Under the pieces are notes generated by a model. The model ran no database searches and was not told where the DNA came from. It was given only the letters and a program-made list of their open reading frames with translations. DNA of 64,000 nt, taken from the NCBI GenBank assembly GCA_902582355.1, contig CACHRR010000002.1:28864-92863 (forward strand). The letters run 5' to 3'. Both the position numbers and the translations under genes were made by a program. Position 1 is the stretch's first letter, and every line of letters starts with the position of its first letter. This DNA is from an uncultured SAR86 cluster bacterium (GTDB lineage Bacteria; Pseudomonadota; Gammaproteobacteria; Magnimaribacterales; D2472). Positions 61,920 to 64,000 of this stretch are shown here, piece by piece.

Positions 61920-62920
61920 TTTTTTAACTCATCTAACGGCCATCTGGCTCTTACTTGTGAGGTATTTTTTCCTCTCTTTTTTGCATTCATCATAGATCCT
62001 ACAAAAGCAATCATGGAAGCGTTATCACCGCAATATTTTAAATCAGGGTAATAAACTTTGATACCAAGTAAATCTTCAAGTTTTTTAAATTCACTTCTTA
62101 TAAATTTATTTGCGGCAACCCCTCCAGCAATAATTACATCTTTTCTATTTATTTCTTTAACAGCTTTTGTTATTTTTGCCACTAAAAGATCTGATACTGC
62201 TTTTTGAAATGAGGCTGCAATATTTGCTTTTTTATTATGATCTAAATTTATAATTTTTTGGACTTTATAGAGGACTGAGGTTTTCAAGCCGCTCAAGCTC
62301 ATATCAAGATTATCGCTATGAATCATAGGTCTCGGAAAGTCATAAGAATTTGGATCACCTTCAGTTGCCAATTTTTCTATATATGGTCCTCCTGGATATG
62401 GGAGGCCAAGTAATTTTGCTACTTTATCAAAAGCTTCTCCAACTGCATCATCTTGTGATTGCCCAATAATTTTATAATCGCCTTTTTCTACGACGTCTAC
62501 AATCATGCTATGGCCACCAGAGACTAACAAACATATAAAAGGCATTTTAATTTCTTGAAATTCCATCATTGGAGACATTAAATGACCCTCAAGATGATTT
62601 ACAGGTATTAATGGAATATTTAAAGCTGTTGATAGCCCTTGTGCAAAACCTTCTCCAATTAATAAAGCTCCTACCAAACCAGGACCTGAAGTATAGGCAA
62701 TCTGATCAATGGTATTAATCGAATGATTGCCTAAGGCATCTTTTAAAACATCAACTATTTTAAGACAGTGATCTCTTGAGGCTAACTCAGGCACTACTCC
62801 ACCATATTCAGCATGCATAATCATCTGACTATGAATAGATTCGCCTATAATTCCATCATCTGAGTCATAAATAGCAACAGCTGTTTCATCACATGAAGTT
62901 TCAATTCCTAAAGTTCTCAT
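61916..62920 (-). CDS. tsaD: tRNA N6-adenosine threonylcarbamoyltransferase
   Basis: LGIETSCDETAVAIY, YTSGPGLVGALLIG, VNHLEGHLMSP, LVSGGHSMIV. Confidence 0.98.
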   Translation of the reverse strand: MRTLGIETSCDETAVAIYDSDDGIIGESIHSQMIMHAEYGGVVPELASRDHCLKIVDVLKDALGNHSINTIDQIAYTSGPGLVGALLIGEGFAQGLSTALNIPLIPVNHLEGHLMSPMMEFQEIKMPFICLLVSGGHSMIVDVVEKGDYKIIGQSQDDAVGEAFDKVAKLLGLPYPGGPYIEKLATEGDPNSYDFPRPMIHSDNLDMSLSGLKTSVLYKVQKIINLDHNKKANIAASFQKAVSDLLVAKITKAVKEINRKDVIIAGGVAANKFIRSEFKKLEDLLGIKVYYPDLKYCGDNASMIAFVGSMMNAKKRGKNTSQVRARWPLDELKK

Positions 62921-62969
62921 AAAAAGTTTTGCAAAAATGTTAATAAAAGCCTAAACTACGCGACACATT

Positions 62970-63185
62970 ATGCCTTCAATTATTATAAAAGATACAGAAC
63001 ATTTTGATATTGGTTTGAGGAAATTCAAGCGAGCTTGTGAAAAAGCAGCAATAGTTCCAGAAATAAGAGCAAGAGAATTTTATGAAAAACCAACGGAGAA
63101 AAGAAAACGTCTTATGGCTGCTGCTGTAAAAAGAGCTAGAAAGTCTAATAGGAAATTTTCGTTTCCAAGACAAAGAAACAGATAG
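62970..63185 (+). CDS. rpsU: 30S ribosomal protein S21
   Basis: 71 aa; [44 protein letters not shown]. Confidence 0.97.
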   Translation: MPSIIIKDTEHFDIGLRKFKRACEKAAIVPEIRAREFYEKPTEKRKRLMAAAVKRARKSNRKFSFPRQRNR

Positions 63186-63187
63186 CT

Positions 63188-63631
63188 TTGGCACTTATAT
63201 CAAATATTAAAGCAGATCTTAAGCAAGCTATTCTTGATAAAAATGAATTGGTAAGAGATACCATTAGAATGTTCTTGGCAGAAGTTCAAAGATTTGAAAT
63301 AGACAATAAAGTAGAAGTTGACGATGCAAAGGCATTACAAATCATCAATAAGATGATCAAACAAAGAAGTGACTCCATTTCTCAATTTAAACAAGGTCGA
63401 AGAGAAGATCTTGCTAAAAAGGAGCAACAGGAAGTTGATATTCTCTCAAAATATAAGCCTGAACAACTAAGTGAAGAGGAGATTACTGAAAAAGTAAAAA
63501 ATGTAATCATAGATACTGGTGCTGAATCAATGCAAGATATTGGTAAAGTAATGGGAGTCTTAAAATCAGCATTAGCTGGTAAGGCAGATATGGGATTGGT
63601 TAGTAAGATAGTTAAGGATCAGCTTAGGTAG
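63188..63631 (+). CDS. GatB/YqeY domain-containing protein (TTG start)
   Basis: 147 aa; IKADLKQAILDKNELVRDTIRMFLAEVQ, VMGVLKSALAGKADMGLVSKIVKDQL. Confidence 0.94.
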   Translation: MALISNIKADLKQAILDKNELVRDTIRMFLAEVQRFEIDNKVEVDDAKALQIINKMIKQRSDSISQFKQGRREDLAKKEQQEVDILSKYKPEQLSEEEITEKVKNVIIDTGAESMQDIGKVMGVLKSALAGKADMGLVSKIVKDQLR

Positions 63632-63646
63632 CTTTTTTTACAAATT

Positions 63647-64000
63647 ATGAAAAGAAGTCAAGATCGAAGTAATAATCAATTAAGAAATATCTCTATTGAA
63701 CCAAATATAAATATTCATGCTGAAGGTTCTGTATTAATTTCGTTTGGAAATACAAAAGTTATCTGTAATGCGTCTATAGAAAATAATGTGCCTAGATGGA
63801 TGAAAAACTCCGAAAAGGGTTGGGTAACTGGTGAGTATGGCATGTTGCCAAGGTCTACTAATGAAAGAATGAGCAGAGAAGCCACAAGAGGTAAGCAAAG
63901 TGGCAGAACTCAGGAAATACAAAGACTTATCGGAAGATCCTTAAGAAAAGCAGTTAATCTAAAATATCTCAAAGGAAAAACTATTAGTGTAGATTGTGAT
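63647..64000 (+). CDS. rph: Ribonuclease PH, N-terminal part (3' truncated by window)
   Basis: ATG at 63647, open to window end: [45 protein letters not shown]...[43 protein letters not shown]; absent from ORF track because no stop is in the window. Confidence 0.96.
   Translation, partial: MKRSQDRSNNQLRNISIEPNINIHAEGSVLISFGNTKVICNASIENNVPRWMKNSEKGWVTGEYGMLPRSTNERMSREATRGKQSGRTQEIQRLIGRSLRKAVNLKYLKGKTISVDCD

Overview
AT-rich bacterial chromosomal window, densely coding and mostly housekeeping. Gene content and order suggest a streamlined marine gammaproteobacterium, possibly SAR86-like; this is inference, since no 16S is present. Syntenic blocks include lptD-surA-pdxA-rsmA-apaH-cca, rsmE-gshB-tonB-ruvX-dnaG-rpoD, fis-purH-purD-coq7, trpE-trpG-trpD-trpC, murU/amgK, and tsaD/rpsU/yqeY/rph. 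Two tRNAs are present: Ala-TGC and a CAT-anticodon tRNA that is Ile2-like. Accessory content includes an orphan CobS/CobT-like AAA+/VWA pair next to a diiron ferritin-like protein, a DUF305-LVIVD fusion, a type II pantothenate kinase, katG, a TonB receptor, a DmdA-like GcvT-family protein, a sulfatase, DUF411 and COG0523 proteins, a photolyase and an XPB-like helicase. I found no CRISPR array, IS element or prophage. The most interesting non-coding signals flank the TonB receptor gene. Upstream is a promoter overlapped by a Fur-box palindrome, followed by a ~91-nt leader closed by a perfect 14-bp stem, then a Shine-Dalgarno sequence and an apparent ATT start codon. Downstream is a four-segment, mutually exclusive hairpin array resembling an attenuator. 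Three genes (lptD, apaH, cca) are each split by a +1 shift at a poly-A run, and each is restored by removing a single A.
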